DNA of 11,445 bases from an uncultured Opitutaceae bacterium (GTDB lineage: Bacteria > Verrucomicrobiota > Verrucomicrobiia > Opitutales > Opitutaceae). The stretch is from NCBI GenBank assembly GCA_937128785.1, contig CAKZMS010000187.1:1-11445 (forward strand). The letters run 5' to 3'. Shown piece by piece: positions 5,855-11,445 of the stretch. The translations under genes were made by a program, and so were the position numbers. The notes under the pieces were generated by a model that ran no database searches, was not told the DNA's origin, and was given only the letters and a program-made list of their open reading frames with translations. Position 1 is the stretch's first letter. Every line of letters starts with the position of its first letter.

Positions 5855-7474
5855 TTACTCCGCCCGCTCCAACCAGACGTGTTGGAAGGGATGAATATCC
5901 GACAAGGTCGGGTGCCAACCTTTCACTTCCTCGCTTTTCACGAAAACACTGGTGTAGAAGTAAAGGGGGATGATCGGTGATTCCTCGCCCAGAATGCGTT
6001 CCATGTCGTAGAACATTTCCGCGCGCTCCTGCGGATCGCGCACGGCTTGCACCTCATTGACGAGCTCGTCGTAGCGCGCGTGGGACCAGCCCGTGCGGTT
6101 GTTGCCGCCATCGGTGACATTCATATCGAGGAAGGTCATCGGATCCGGGTAGTCACCGATCCACGCACTCCAGGCGATGTCGTAGCTGATCTGCTGCATC
6201 GTCTCCAGGTAGACCTTGAATTCCTGATTATAGAGCCGCACGTCGATCCCGAGGTTGGAACGGAGCATGGCCTGCAGGGCTTCACACACAATCCGACCGG
6301 AATCGGAGGTGGGATAAAGGATCTCGATCGGAGCGAGCCCCTCCCCGCCCGGATATCCCGCTTCCGCGAGCAGGGCCTGTGCTTTGGCTACATTATCCTC
6401 GAAAGTTTTGGGCGGGGCGAATCCCGGCATCGTCGGCGCAAAGTGCCAGGCGGGGAATTTGGTGCCGCGGAAGATTTCGCGGGCGAGCCCTTCGCGATCG
6501 ATCGCCAGGGCGATGGCCCGGCGAATCCGGGGGTCGGCCAACTGCGGCCGGGTAACATTCACCCGGAAATAGGCCGCCGCCAAAAAGTCATCTATCCGCA
6601 GCACTTCCTGATGGTTCTCCCGATATTCATCGATCTTGCTCAGCGGCAGGGCCCGGGTCACGTCCAACTGCCCGGTGCGAAACATGCGCTCTTCAGTATC
6701 GGCGTTTTCAATGGGATAAAACTTCACCCCGTCGAGCTTGACGTCCGCCGCGCCCCAGTAGGTCGGACTGCGGTCGACCAGGATGTGTTGGTTGGGTCGC
6801 CACTCCTTCAACACGAAGGGACCATTACCCACATAGTTTTCCGGACGGGTCCAACGGCTGCCCTTGCGGTCCAAGCCGCCGAATTTCTCCACCGTCGGGA
6901 TGTGCACCGGTTTCCAACTCGCGTGATTGAGCACATCCAGGAAGTAGCCGGTGGGATGGTCGAGGGTGAGTTCAAGGGTGCGATCATCCAGCGCCTTGGC
7001 GCCGACCTGCGTAAAGTCCGTGATTTCGCCTTTGTGGTAAGCTTCTCCGTGGTTGAGCAAATAGAGCTGATAGGCGTATTCAGATGCCAATGACGGCGTA
7101 AGCATCCGCTGATAGGATCGCACGAAATCATGGGCCGTCACGGCATCGCCGTTGGACCATTTGGCATCGGCTCGAATCGTAAATGTGTAGACCAGGCCAT
7201 CATCGGAAATCTCCCAGGACTCGGCTTGTCCGGGCATGGCTTTGAGGTTTTCCGGGTGATAGGACACCAACCCTTGGATGAGCGTGCGGACGATATTGGA
7301 GGCCGGACGACCGGTGATGGTTTGAGGGTCGAGATCCGCCGGCTCGGTGCCGTTGGCGATATGCAGCACATTGCCCTTGGCCGCCGGGGCGTTGCCGCCG
7401 CAACCTATCAGGGCGATGGACAAGAAGGCGCCGCCGAGGGCGGGCAGCAGGAGTCGTCGCAGAAAGGAATTCAT
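5855..7474 (-). CDS. oppA: Oligopeptide ABC-transporter substrate-binding lipoprotein (OppA type)
   Basis: Extracytoplasmic solute-binding protein of family 5 (SBP_bac_5), 539 residues, near the length of E. coli OppA (543), which delivers oligopeptides to an Opp permease. The signal sequence (residues 1-24, basic RR then hydrophobic) ends in a lipobox LIGC with lipidated C25. Typical stretches are NIVRTLIQGLVSYHPENLKAMPGQAESWE (about 60-88, abbreviated here to its key GL, P and W positions), DAKWSNGDAVTAHDFVRSYQRM (about 103-124, core TAHDFV), NGPFVLKEW, and RIRRAIALAIDREGL. It starts 4 nt after the thioesterase stop without a Shine-Dalgarno site, so its translation probably depends on coupling. 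No permease or ATPase gene is in the window; it is an orphan or relies on a transporter encoded elsewhere. The peptide preference cannot be inferred. Confidence 0.92.
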   Translation of the reverse strand: MNSFLRRLLLPALGGAFLSIALIGCGGNAPAAKGNVLHIANGTEPADLDPQTITGRPASNIVRTLIQGLVSYHPENLKAMPGQAESWEISDDGLVYTFTIRADAKWSNGDAVTAHDFVRSYQRMLTPSLASEYAYQLYLLNHGEAYHKGEITDFTQVGAKALDDRTLELTLDHPTGYFLDVLNHASWKPVHIPTVEKFGGLDRKGSRWTRPENYVGNGPFVLKEWRPNQHILVDRSPTYWGAADVKLDGVKFYPIENADTEERMFRTGQLDVTRALPLSKIDEYRENHQEVLRIDDFLAAAYFRVNVTRPQLADPRIRRAIALAIDREGLAREIFRGTKFPAWHFAPTMPGFAPPKTFEDNVAKAQALLAEAGYPGGEGLAPIEILYPTSDSGRIVCEALQAMLRSNLGIDVRLYNQEFKVYLETMQQISYDIAWSAWIGDYPDPMTFLDMNVTDGGNNRTGWSHARYDELVNEVQAVRDPQERAEMFYDMERILGEESPIIPLYFYTSVFVKSEEVKGWHPTLSDIHPFQHVWLERAE

Positions 7475-7478
7475 AAAA

Positions 7479-7904
7479 TCAAATGCTGTATTTTTGGCGA
7501 ATATCGACGGGAAGGGGGATCGAGCGTTTGGTCTCTAAATCAATCAACGCGTAATCGCAAAAGCCGTCGCACGATCGTTTGCGCTGGGGCAGCCGATCAA
7601 TCTGAAAAGCCACCCGGCACCCTTGCGCGGAGAAATGCTCGATCCAGCAACGCACCACCATCCGGTCTCCGAGACCCAGCGGTCTTTTGTAGTTCACGGT
7701 CGAGCTGGCCATATACCAGCCCATGCCGCGCTCCGCAAAATCCGCCATGGACATGCCGTAATCGCGTTCCATTTGGATGAAGCGGGCCGCGAGAACGTAA
7801 TCGAGATAGCGGGTGCTGTGCACGTGCTGATACAGGTCGATGTCGTCCGGGCGCACATCGAGTTCAGTCTCAAAGCGGGAGAAAACAGTTTTGTCGGGGT
7901 TCAT
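7479..7904 (-). CDS. Hotdog-fold acyl-CoA/acyl-ACP thioesterase (4HBT family)
   Basis: Small cytoplasmic thioesterase of 141 residues, probably hydrolysing acyl-CoA or acyl-ACP thioesters. The N-terminal motif RPDDIDLYQHVHSTRYLDY (18-36) corresponds to the family's D-x-D-x-x-G-H-V-N-N-x-x-Y helix region; D23 is in the position of the catalytic aspartate of 4-hydroxybenzoyl-CoA thioesterase. STVNYKRPLGLGDRMVVRCW (68-87) is the central strand pair, and the domain ends near CDYALIDLETKRSIPLP. The usual HVNN is HVHS here (27-30), and the preceding Gly is Gln. These changes might alter substrate range and are not diagnostic. The ATG overlaps the hslR stop as ATGA, and oppA follows after 4 nt, so all three are probably one transcript with coupled translation. 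The substrate is not identifiable from sequence. Confidence 0.87.
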   Translation of the reverse strand: MNPDKTVFSRFETELDVRPDDIDLYQHVHSTRYLDYVLAARFIQMERDYGMSMADFAERGMGWYMASSTVNYKRPLGLGDRMVVRCWIEHFSAQGCRVAFQIDRLPQRKRSCDGFCDYALIDLETKRSIPLPVDIRQKYSI

Positions 7905-8311
7905 GAAGAGGGATCCAGAATATCCAGCAGTTTGCGCCGGTCTCGCTTGGTGGGGCGACCGGTTCCCGGTTCGCGCACAAAATTCAATTCCCCGCTCGCC
8001 TTTTGCTCAGCCGGTTTCGGCTTGGGTGGCGTGCGATCTTCACAGTAGTCCGCCGCAAGTTTGGCTCCGACCCGTGCGGCGGGAAAATCGCGCACCACCA
8101 ATATCCGCGTATCCGGTCCCACTCGCAGCGTGACGGTTTCCCCCACCCGCAGTTCCCGCGCAGCTTTTACCACCGCATCCCCTACTCTCACCCGGCCGTT
8201 GCGACAGGCGGTGGCCGCCATGGAGCGGGTCTTGCAAACCCGCACCGCCCACAACCAACGATCCACGCGACGGGGATTGGCAGACGGTTTGGTCGGGGCG
8301 TTCGCTTTCAA
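7901..8311 (-). CDS. hslR: S4-domain RNA-binding protein, Hsp15 (HslR) family
   Basis: Ribosome-associated RNA-binding protein of about 136 residues; E. coli Hsp15 (133 residues) binds stalled 50S subunits carrying peptidyl-tRNA and helps recycle them. The S4 domain starts RVDRWLWAVRVCKTRS (15-30; Hsp15 has RLDKWLWAARFYKTR) and continues through NGRVRVGDAVVKAARELRVGETVTLRVG. The C-terminal tail GRPTKRDRRKLLDIL matches the Hsp15 ending RRPDKKERRDLLRF. The farthest upstream start is TTG at 8311, since an in-frame stop lies at 8332-8330. The only other candidate near the domain is a GTG at 8266, which would trim its first residue. The TTG sits in the T-rich end of the terminator of the preceding DUF3016 gene. 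The stop overlaps the thioesterase ATG. The family assignment is solid; the start is less so. Confidence 0.87.
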   Translation of the reverse strand: MKANAPTKPSANPRRVDRWLWAVRVCKTRSMAATACRNGRVRVGDAVVKAARELRVGETVTLRVGPDTRILVVRDFPAARVGAKLAADYCEDRTPPKPKPAEQKASGELNFVREPGTGRPTKRDRRKLLDILDPSS

Positions 8312-8345
8312 AACAAAAGAGCCGCCACCCTAAGGGGATGGCGGC
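8310..8345 (-). terminator. Intrinsic terminator after the DUF3016 gene
   Basis: On the minus strand a stem of about 10 bp with one bulged base forms between 8339-8345 plus 8335-8337 and 8321-8327 plus 8328-8330 (gccgcca / tggcggc as the outer part), closed by a 4-nt loop. It is followed by TCTTTTGTTTT, an interrupted T-tract. It starts 22 nt after the DUF3016 stop. The T-tract runs into the TTG start of hslR, so termination here would be partial, or hslR starts from its own promoter. Confidence 0.7.
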
Positions 8346-8367
8346 ACGTATCAAACTCTTAGCCGGC

Positions 8368-8874
8368 TCAGGTTGTCTCCCAATCTCGGAACTCTTTGCG
8401 AATCCACGAGGCTAACAATTTCTTCTCATGCCTGAGCGGATCGGAATCCAGCGGGCGAGCGGCATACATGAAACCCAGGTCGCGCAACTTGCGATCGCCT
8501 TCCCGGACCGTGTTGCCGGCCTCGTCAACGATGCGGAAACTCAGGTCGATTCGCGGAGGGTAGAGATCTTTGACCACGCGGGTGTCGTCGAAACCTCCGC
8601 GGCGCCACGGCTCGAATTCACCGGCCATGTCGACGTCGGTGATGACGACTTGGAGCGTATGCCCCGGAGCTATCATGTTGTCCAATCGCTCCTCCAGGAA
8701 GGCGGTGAGCTCGCTGATGTAGGCTTTCTGCGTGGACACGACCACCCGGTCGCTGTCGCTGAAATCGGTAAACTCCTTGGAGTCGATAAAATCGACCTCG
8801 ACAGCGCCAGCCGCCGATGCGGAGAGACACGCCGCGAGCATTCCCATCGTGGATAATAACTTTGAGTGCTTCAT
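8368..8874 (-). CDS. DUF3016 family exported protein
   Basis: Exported protein of 168 residues of unknown function. DUF3016 proteins are mostly single-domain periplasmic proteins of proteobacteria and relatives. Family landmarks are ITDVDMAGEFEP (78-89), DTRVVKDLYPPRIDLSF (97-113) and DPLRHEKKLLASWIRKEF (145-162). The N-terminus is a signal peptide, with likely cleavage after AGA (22-24). An alternative LAAC at 13-16 resembles a lipobox, so lipidation cannot be excluded. The ATG at 8874 has a good ribosome site, AAAGGA (8887-8882), 7 nt away. The leader holds a perfect 16-nt palindrome and an alternative 7-bp stem that would include part of this site. A terminator follows at 8310-8345, so this is probably a separate transcript from the hslR operon. 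Confidence 0.88.
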   Translation of the reverse strand: MKHSKLLSTMGMLAACLSASAAGAVEVDFIDSKEFTDFSDSDRVVVSTQKAYISELTAFLEERLDNMIAPGHTLQVVITDVDMAGEFEPWRRGGFDDTRVVKDLYPPRIDLSFRIVDEAGNTVREGDRKLRDLGFMYAARPLDSDPLRHEKKLLASWIRKEFRDWETT

Positions 8875-8884
8875 AACAATTTCC

Positions 8885-8915
8885 TTTGACCAATCAGACC
8901 GTGGCCACGGTCAAA
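8885..8915 (-). promoter_or_regulatory. Palindromic leader of the DUF3016 gene
   Basis: The segment gaccgtggccacggtc (8897-8912) is a perfect 16-nt palindrome 22 nt upstream of the DUF3016 ATG. A second, overlapping pairing, tttgacc (8885-8891) with ggtcaaa (8909-8915), is a perfect 7-bp stem with a 17-nt loop. In the minus-strand transcript its distal arm includes the AAA of the AAAGGA ribosome site. The two pairings share 8909-8912 and are mutually exclusive. It could be a dimer operator, or an RNA switch on translation; no promoter elements are clear. The rest of 8916-9069 shows nothing else recognisable. Confidence 0.5.
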
Positions 8916-9069
8916 ATGTTTCGGATAAATCGAAGTTTCCGGAACCCCCTCACCGGTCCGAGGCGATTTACCCCTGCTTATCAACGGGTTAAACTCGCAT
9001 TCTAAAACCATTACGATTTTCCACCCCCCGCTTTCCAAAGCCGATTCCATGGCGTAGGGTTCGGATAGT

Positions 9070-9339
9070 ATGTTTGCCAATCTGTTGCGCTTCCGCCGTC
9101 AGCCCACGCCCTCTCCCGAGCGGGCGTTCGTGCGTGAATTGACGGTGCACCGACAAATGGGACGCAGTCGCCGGTCCGAATTCTGGATCGTGCTGGGCTG
9201 GTTGCTCATCGGGTTGAAAACCTGGGGAACCTTCTGGTTGGTCGAGCACTACGAGATGCCGTTCAACGCCTGGTGGATTGTCCTGCCGACTTACTTCTGT
9301 GCGGCGGCCTGCACGTGGATCTACTGGCGCCGCAACTGA
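9070..9339 (+). CDS. Small two-helix membrane protein, unknown function
   Basis: An 89-residue protein that matches no family I recognise. Residues 1-36 are basic and hydrophilic (RFRR, RRSEF). Two hydrophobic, Trp-rich segments follow at about 38-58 (FWIVLGWLLIGLKTWGTFWL) and 67-86 (AWWIVLPTYFCAAACTWIYW), with a short acidic loop between them, and it ends WRRN. Positive charge at both ends predicts both termini in the cytoplasm. Coding status rests on coherent membrane topology and on a tight 12-nt gap to the next gene, which suggests the start of the plus-strand operon 9070-10309. The ribosome site (GGAT, 4-7 nt upstream) is weak. It lies 195 bp from the divergent DUF3016 gene. The function cannot be inferred. 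Confidence 0.72.
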   Translation: MFANLLRFRRQPTPSPERAFVRELTVHRQMGRSRRSEFWIVLGWLLIGLKTWGTFWLVEHYEMPFNAWWIVLPTYFCAAACTWIYWRRN

Positions 9340-9351
9340 TTGCTGCCTCAC

Positions 9352-9789
9352 ATGCCCGCCGTGACCGGACTCCGCAGCCCCCACGTCAAGGTCGGTCCCT
9401 TGGTCTACGTGGGTCGCATGTTCGACAAGATCCGCCTGCACGACCGAGGGGATTTGCCGGCGGATTTCCATGCCTCACTCGGCTCCGGTCTGGATCGACG
9501 CGCCTGCGGATTTCTGGGGGTGGACTACGCCGCTTTGAAAGCGCAGGTGCTGACAGGAGCGGACGACGAAGCCGTCCTGGAATGGTGTTCCGAAACCGGA
9601 CGCACGCGGGACGAATATGACTGCGCGGTCTGGAACGGCTTCATGCAAAAGCTTGGTTGGCGGGATCATCGCTCGGAGTTTCTGCGCGAGCGCGCCGCCG
9701 CCGACGGCTACGCCGACCGCGGGGTGGAAACTTTTTTTGACTTGATCGAAATCGATGAAGGCCGACCCATTCGGACCCAACATGAGTGA
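9352..9789 (+). CDS. DUF5069 domain-containing protein
   Basis: Cytoplasmic protein of 145 residues belonging to DUF5069, a family I know mainly from Verrucomicrobiota and relatives, with no established function. Conserved stretches are LRSPHVKVGPLVYVGRMFDK (7-26; family form R-S-P...R-M-L-D-K-I-R), FLGVDYAALK (54-63), VLEWC (75-79), WNGFMQKLGWRD (94-105) and a final FFDLIEIDEGR (128-138). The ATG at 9352 is preferred because the family begins just before LRSP. A TTG at 9340, directly after the upstream stop, would add four residues. No ribosome site is visible, which fits coupling to the small membrane protein gene. Its last 8 nt overlap the gluconokinase start. The DEGR tail and conserved D/W/R residues could suggest an enzyme or binding protein, but this is not established. 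Confidence 0.88.
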   Translation: MPAVTGLRSPHVKVGPLVYVGRMFDKIRLHDRGDLPADFHASLGSGLDRRACGFLGVDYAALKAQVLTGADDEAVLEWCSETGRTRDEYDCAVWNGFMQKLGWRDHRSEFLRERAAADGYADRGVETFFDLIEIDEGRPIRTQHE

Positions 9790-10309
9790 ATCGACCTCTC
9801 CGCAAGCCATCGTCGTGATGGGAGTATGTGGCACCGGCAAGTCCACGATCGGACGGGGTTTGGCCGAATCCCTGAATTGCCCCTACGCCGACGCCGACGA
9901 TTACCACCCGGAGGCCAACGTCGAAAAAATGCGGGCCGGCATCGCGCTCAACGACGACGACCGCGCCCCGTGGCTCGACACGCTCCGTGGTATGATGGAG
10001 GCGCACCTGGTCGCCGGGCGCAGCATCGTGCTGGCCTGCTCCGCCCTGCGCGAGGAATACCGCCAACGGCTACAGCCCGCGAACCACTCCCTGCAATTTG
10101 TCTACCTGCACGGCGATCGGGATCTGTTGGCCAAACGGATGGCAGCGCGAACCGATCACTACATGCCGCCGGAATTGCTGGACTCCCAACTGGCAACCTT
10201 GGAAGTCCCCGCCCCCGCTAATGCGCTTTGGTGCGATGTCGCCTCAACCCCCGGGGAAATCCTGACTAGCGCGCTGGACTACCTGCGCGGCTCGGAAACA
10301 GAAAGTTAG
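9782..10309 (+). CDS. gntK: Gluconokinase (GntK family)
   Basis: ATP-dependent kinase that converts D-gluconate to 6-phosphogluconate for the Entner-Doudoroff or pentose phosphate pathway; cytoplasmic, 175 residues, the usual GntK length. The P-loop is GVCGTGKST (14-22). The substrate region ADADDYHPEANVEKMRAGIA (36-55) with LNDDDRAPWL (56-65) is nearly the GntK signature; CSALREEYRQRL (86-97) and DHYMPPELLDSQLATLE (125-141) follow in order. The ATG at 9782 is chosen because it leaves nine residues before the core strand and overlaps the DUF5069 stop by 8 nt. An in-frame ATG at 9755 would add nine residues inside DUF5069. No gluconate permease, edd or eda gene is present, and the partner is DUF5069 instead. 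Shikimate kinase shares the fold but not the YHPEAN or MPPELLDSQ motifs. Confidence 0.94.
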   Translation: MSESTSPQAIVVMGVCGTGKSTIGRGLAESLNCPYADADDYHPEANVEKMRAGIALNDDDRAPWLDTLRGMMEAHLVAGRSIVLACSALREEYRQRLQPANHSLQFVYLHGDRDLLAKRMAARTDHYMPPELLDSQLATLEVPAPANALWCDVASTPGEILTSALDYLRGSETES

Positions 10310-10363
10310 GTTGCGCCGTCCCTGTCTGGACAACGCCCGTGCATCCTCTGAAGGTTCGCGCGC

Positions 10364-11445
10364 ATGAAACTCGCTCGATTGCTTAGAATCATCGGTATCA
10401 TCGCCTGCGCGGTGGTGTTGCTCGGGCTGCTCGCATTGGCGTGGCTCTGGAATCGGGTCGAAGCGAGTCTCGCTCCCCTCGAGGGTGAGTTTCAGATCAC
10501 CACCATGTCCGCTCCCGCGGAGATTGGGCGGGATGATCACGGGGTCGTGGTCATCACCGCCGCCAACCGGATGGATGCCGCACGGGCGCTCGGCTTCGCC
10601 CATGGCCAGGATCGGTTTTTCCAAATGGACCTTTCCCGTCGCCGCGCGGCGGGCGAGCTCTCCGTTCTCGTCGGGGACGCCGCGCTGGGCCTCGACCGTG
10701 CCACCGTCGGGCACCGTTTTCGTAGTCTGGCTACCCTTGCCATCGAAGCGCTGCCTGAGGCCCAACGGGCCGAGCTCTCCGCCTACACCGAAGGCGTGAA
10801 CGCCGGCCTCCAATCCCTGCCCAAATCGCCCTGGGAATATGCGATCCTGCGCACCGAACCCACTCTCTGGGCCATCGAAGACTGCGGCCTCGTATTCTAC
10901 GCCATGGTGCTCGAGTTGCAGAACTCGACCGGCAGCTACGAACGCGATCAAGCCGCCTTGCGCGATGTCATGGCCGAGGTCTCCGTCGACTTCTTTAACC
11001 CGTTGATCGGACCCGACGACAGTGCTTTCGATGGCAGCACCCAGCCGCTCCGGGCTCCCCCCAGCTCCGCCATCCTCGATCTGCGCCCGGCCGAAACACT
11101 GCCCACGCTCTCTTCGCGCGGCGCCCCCGAATCCCCGACCATCGGTTCCAATGCGTTTCTCTTGGCCGGGGAGGACACGGCACACGGCGCGGGTCTCGTT
11201 GCGGGCGATCCCCACCTCGGCCTCAAGGTCCCCAACACTTGGTATCGGGCTCAGCTCAACTGGGCTCAGTCCGACGGCACCCCCCATCGGGGCGACGGGG
11301 TTTCCCTTCCCGGCGTGCCCGGCATCATCATCGGCACCAACGGTCATATCGCTTGGACTTTTACCAACGCCACCGTGGACACCGGTGACCTCGTCATGGT
11401 GGATCTCAACCAAGTCGCTCCGGAAATTTTTTATTACAAGGAGGG
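10364..11445 (+). CDS. Penicillin acylase family Ntn hydrolase, N-terminal part (partial)
   Basis: Precursor of an N-terminal-nucleophile amidase of the penicillin G acylase family, which cleaves amide bonds of acylated substrates such as beta-lactams or acyl-homoserine lactones outside the cytoplasm. The frame is open for 360 codons to the window edge; the family is usually 750-850 residues. Residues 8-29 are a hydrophobic segment after MKLAR with no obvious cleavage site, so it is probably membrane-anchored. The alpha-chain region shows PAEIGRDDHGVVVI and ALGFAHGQDRFFQMDLSRR (75-93). The self-cleavage site is G261/S262 in TIGSNAF, making S262 the beta-chain nucleophile; DPHLGLKVPNTWY (282-294), GVPGIIIGTNGHIAWTFTN (317-335) and DTGD follow as expected. 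AAGG lies 9 nt before the ATG. It is 54 bp downstream of gntK and possibly co-transcribed. The substrate is not predictable. Confidence 0.93.
   Translation, partial: MKLARLLRIIGIIACAVVLLGLLALAWLWNRVEASLAPLEGEFQITTMSAPAEIGRDDHGVVVITAANRMDAARALGFAHGQDRFFQMDLSRRRAAGELSVLVGDAALGLDRATVGHRFRSLATLAIEALPEAQRAELSAYTEGVNAGLQSLPKSPWEYAILRTEPTLWAIEDCGLVFYAMVLELQNSTGSYERDQAALRDVMAEVSVDFFNPLIGPDDSAFDGSTQPLRAPPSSAILDLRPAETLPTLSSRGAPESPTIGSNAFLLAGEDTAHGAGLVAGDPHLGLKVPNTWYRAQLNWAQSDGTPHRGDGVSLPGVPGIIIGTNGHIAWTFTNATVDTGDLVMVDLNQVAPEIFYYKE

Noticed and set aside
6047..7093. Plus-strand open frame of 348 codons opposite the OppA-type gene
   Set aside because: It has no family motif and sits wholly within a well-supported lipoprotein gene on the other strand.
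8989..9017. Possible promoter TTAAAC - 17 nt - TACGAT before the small membrane protein gene
   Set aside because: The spacing is right, but only 3 of 6 and 4 of 6 bases match the consensus, which is weak enough to be chance.
8989..9471. Minus-strand open frame of 160 codons across the small membrane protein and DUF5069 genes
   Set aside because: It spans two plus-strand genes and an intergenic end, and has no recognisable motif; DUF5069 on the plus strand is clear.
10244..11413. Minus-strand open frame of 389 codons opposite the penicillin acylase gene
   Set aside because: It is long only because stop codons are rare in GC-rich DNA. Its product is Gly/Glu/Arg-rich with no recognisable domain, while the plus strand carries the complete order of Ntn-hydrolase motifs.

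Overview
The window is GC-rich, gene-dense chromosomal DNA from a free-living Gram-negative bacterium. The gene set points to Verrucomicrobiota, probably near the Opitutaceae. That rests on a DUF5069 protein, secreted lipoprotein and periplasmic proteins, and short REP-like hairpins between genes. It is inference from family knowledge; no marker gene here settles the taxonomy. There is no rRNA, tRNA, CRISPR array, insertion sequence or phage gene, and base composition shows no obvious island.

Layout, left to right. The 5' part of asnS (minus, cut by the window edge) diverges from a yqhD-like NADPH aldehyde reductase gene (plus, 681-1838), with a large near-perfect inverted repeat between them. 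A convergent gap with two REP-like elements follows. Next is a minus-strand gene for an unusual single-pass membrane protein (2031-3452) with a long disordered, repeat-bearing cytoplasmic arm and a small folded C-terminal domain. It diverges from a rarD-type EamA permease gene (3563-4525), which converges within 9 bp on a periplasmic FKBP prolyl isomerase gene (4535-5002). A perfect REP-like hairpin and a strong intrinsic terminator separate FKBP from a minus-strand RRM/RGG RNA-binding protein gene (5208-5618).

The minus-strand block 5855-8311 is a tight operon transcribed right to left: an Hsp15-like S4 RNA-binding protein, a hotdog thioesterase (ATGA overlap) and an OppA-type lipoprotein (4-nt gap). 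Upstream of it on the same strand lies a DUF3016 gene (8368-8874) with its own terminator and a palindromic leader. From 9070 a plus-strand cluster runs to the end: a two-helix small membrane protein, DUF5069, gluconokinase (8-nt overlap with DUF5069), and a membrane-anchored penicillin-acylase-family Ntn hydrolase cut by the window edge.

Most genes are recognisable housekeeping or accessory metabolism. No defence system, biosynthetic cluster or other clearly new multi-gene system is visible. The features most worth a second look are the asnS/yqhD dyad, the LSLKPK-repeat membrane protein, the DUF3016 leader in which a hairpin could mask the ribosome binding site, and the Hsp15 start codon sitting in the preceding gene's terminator.
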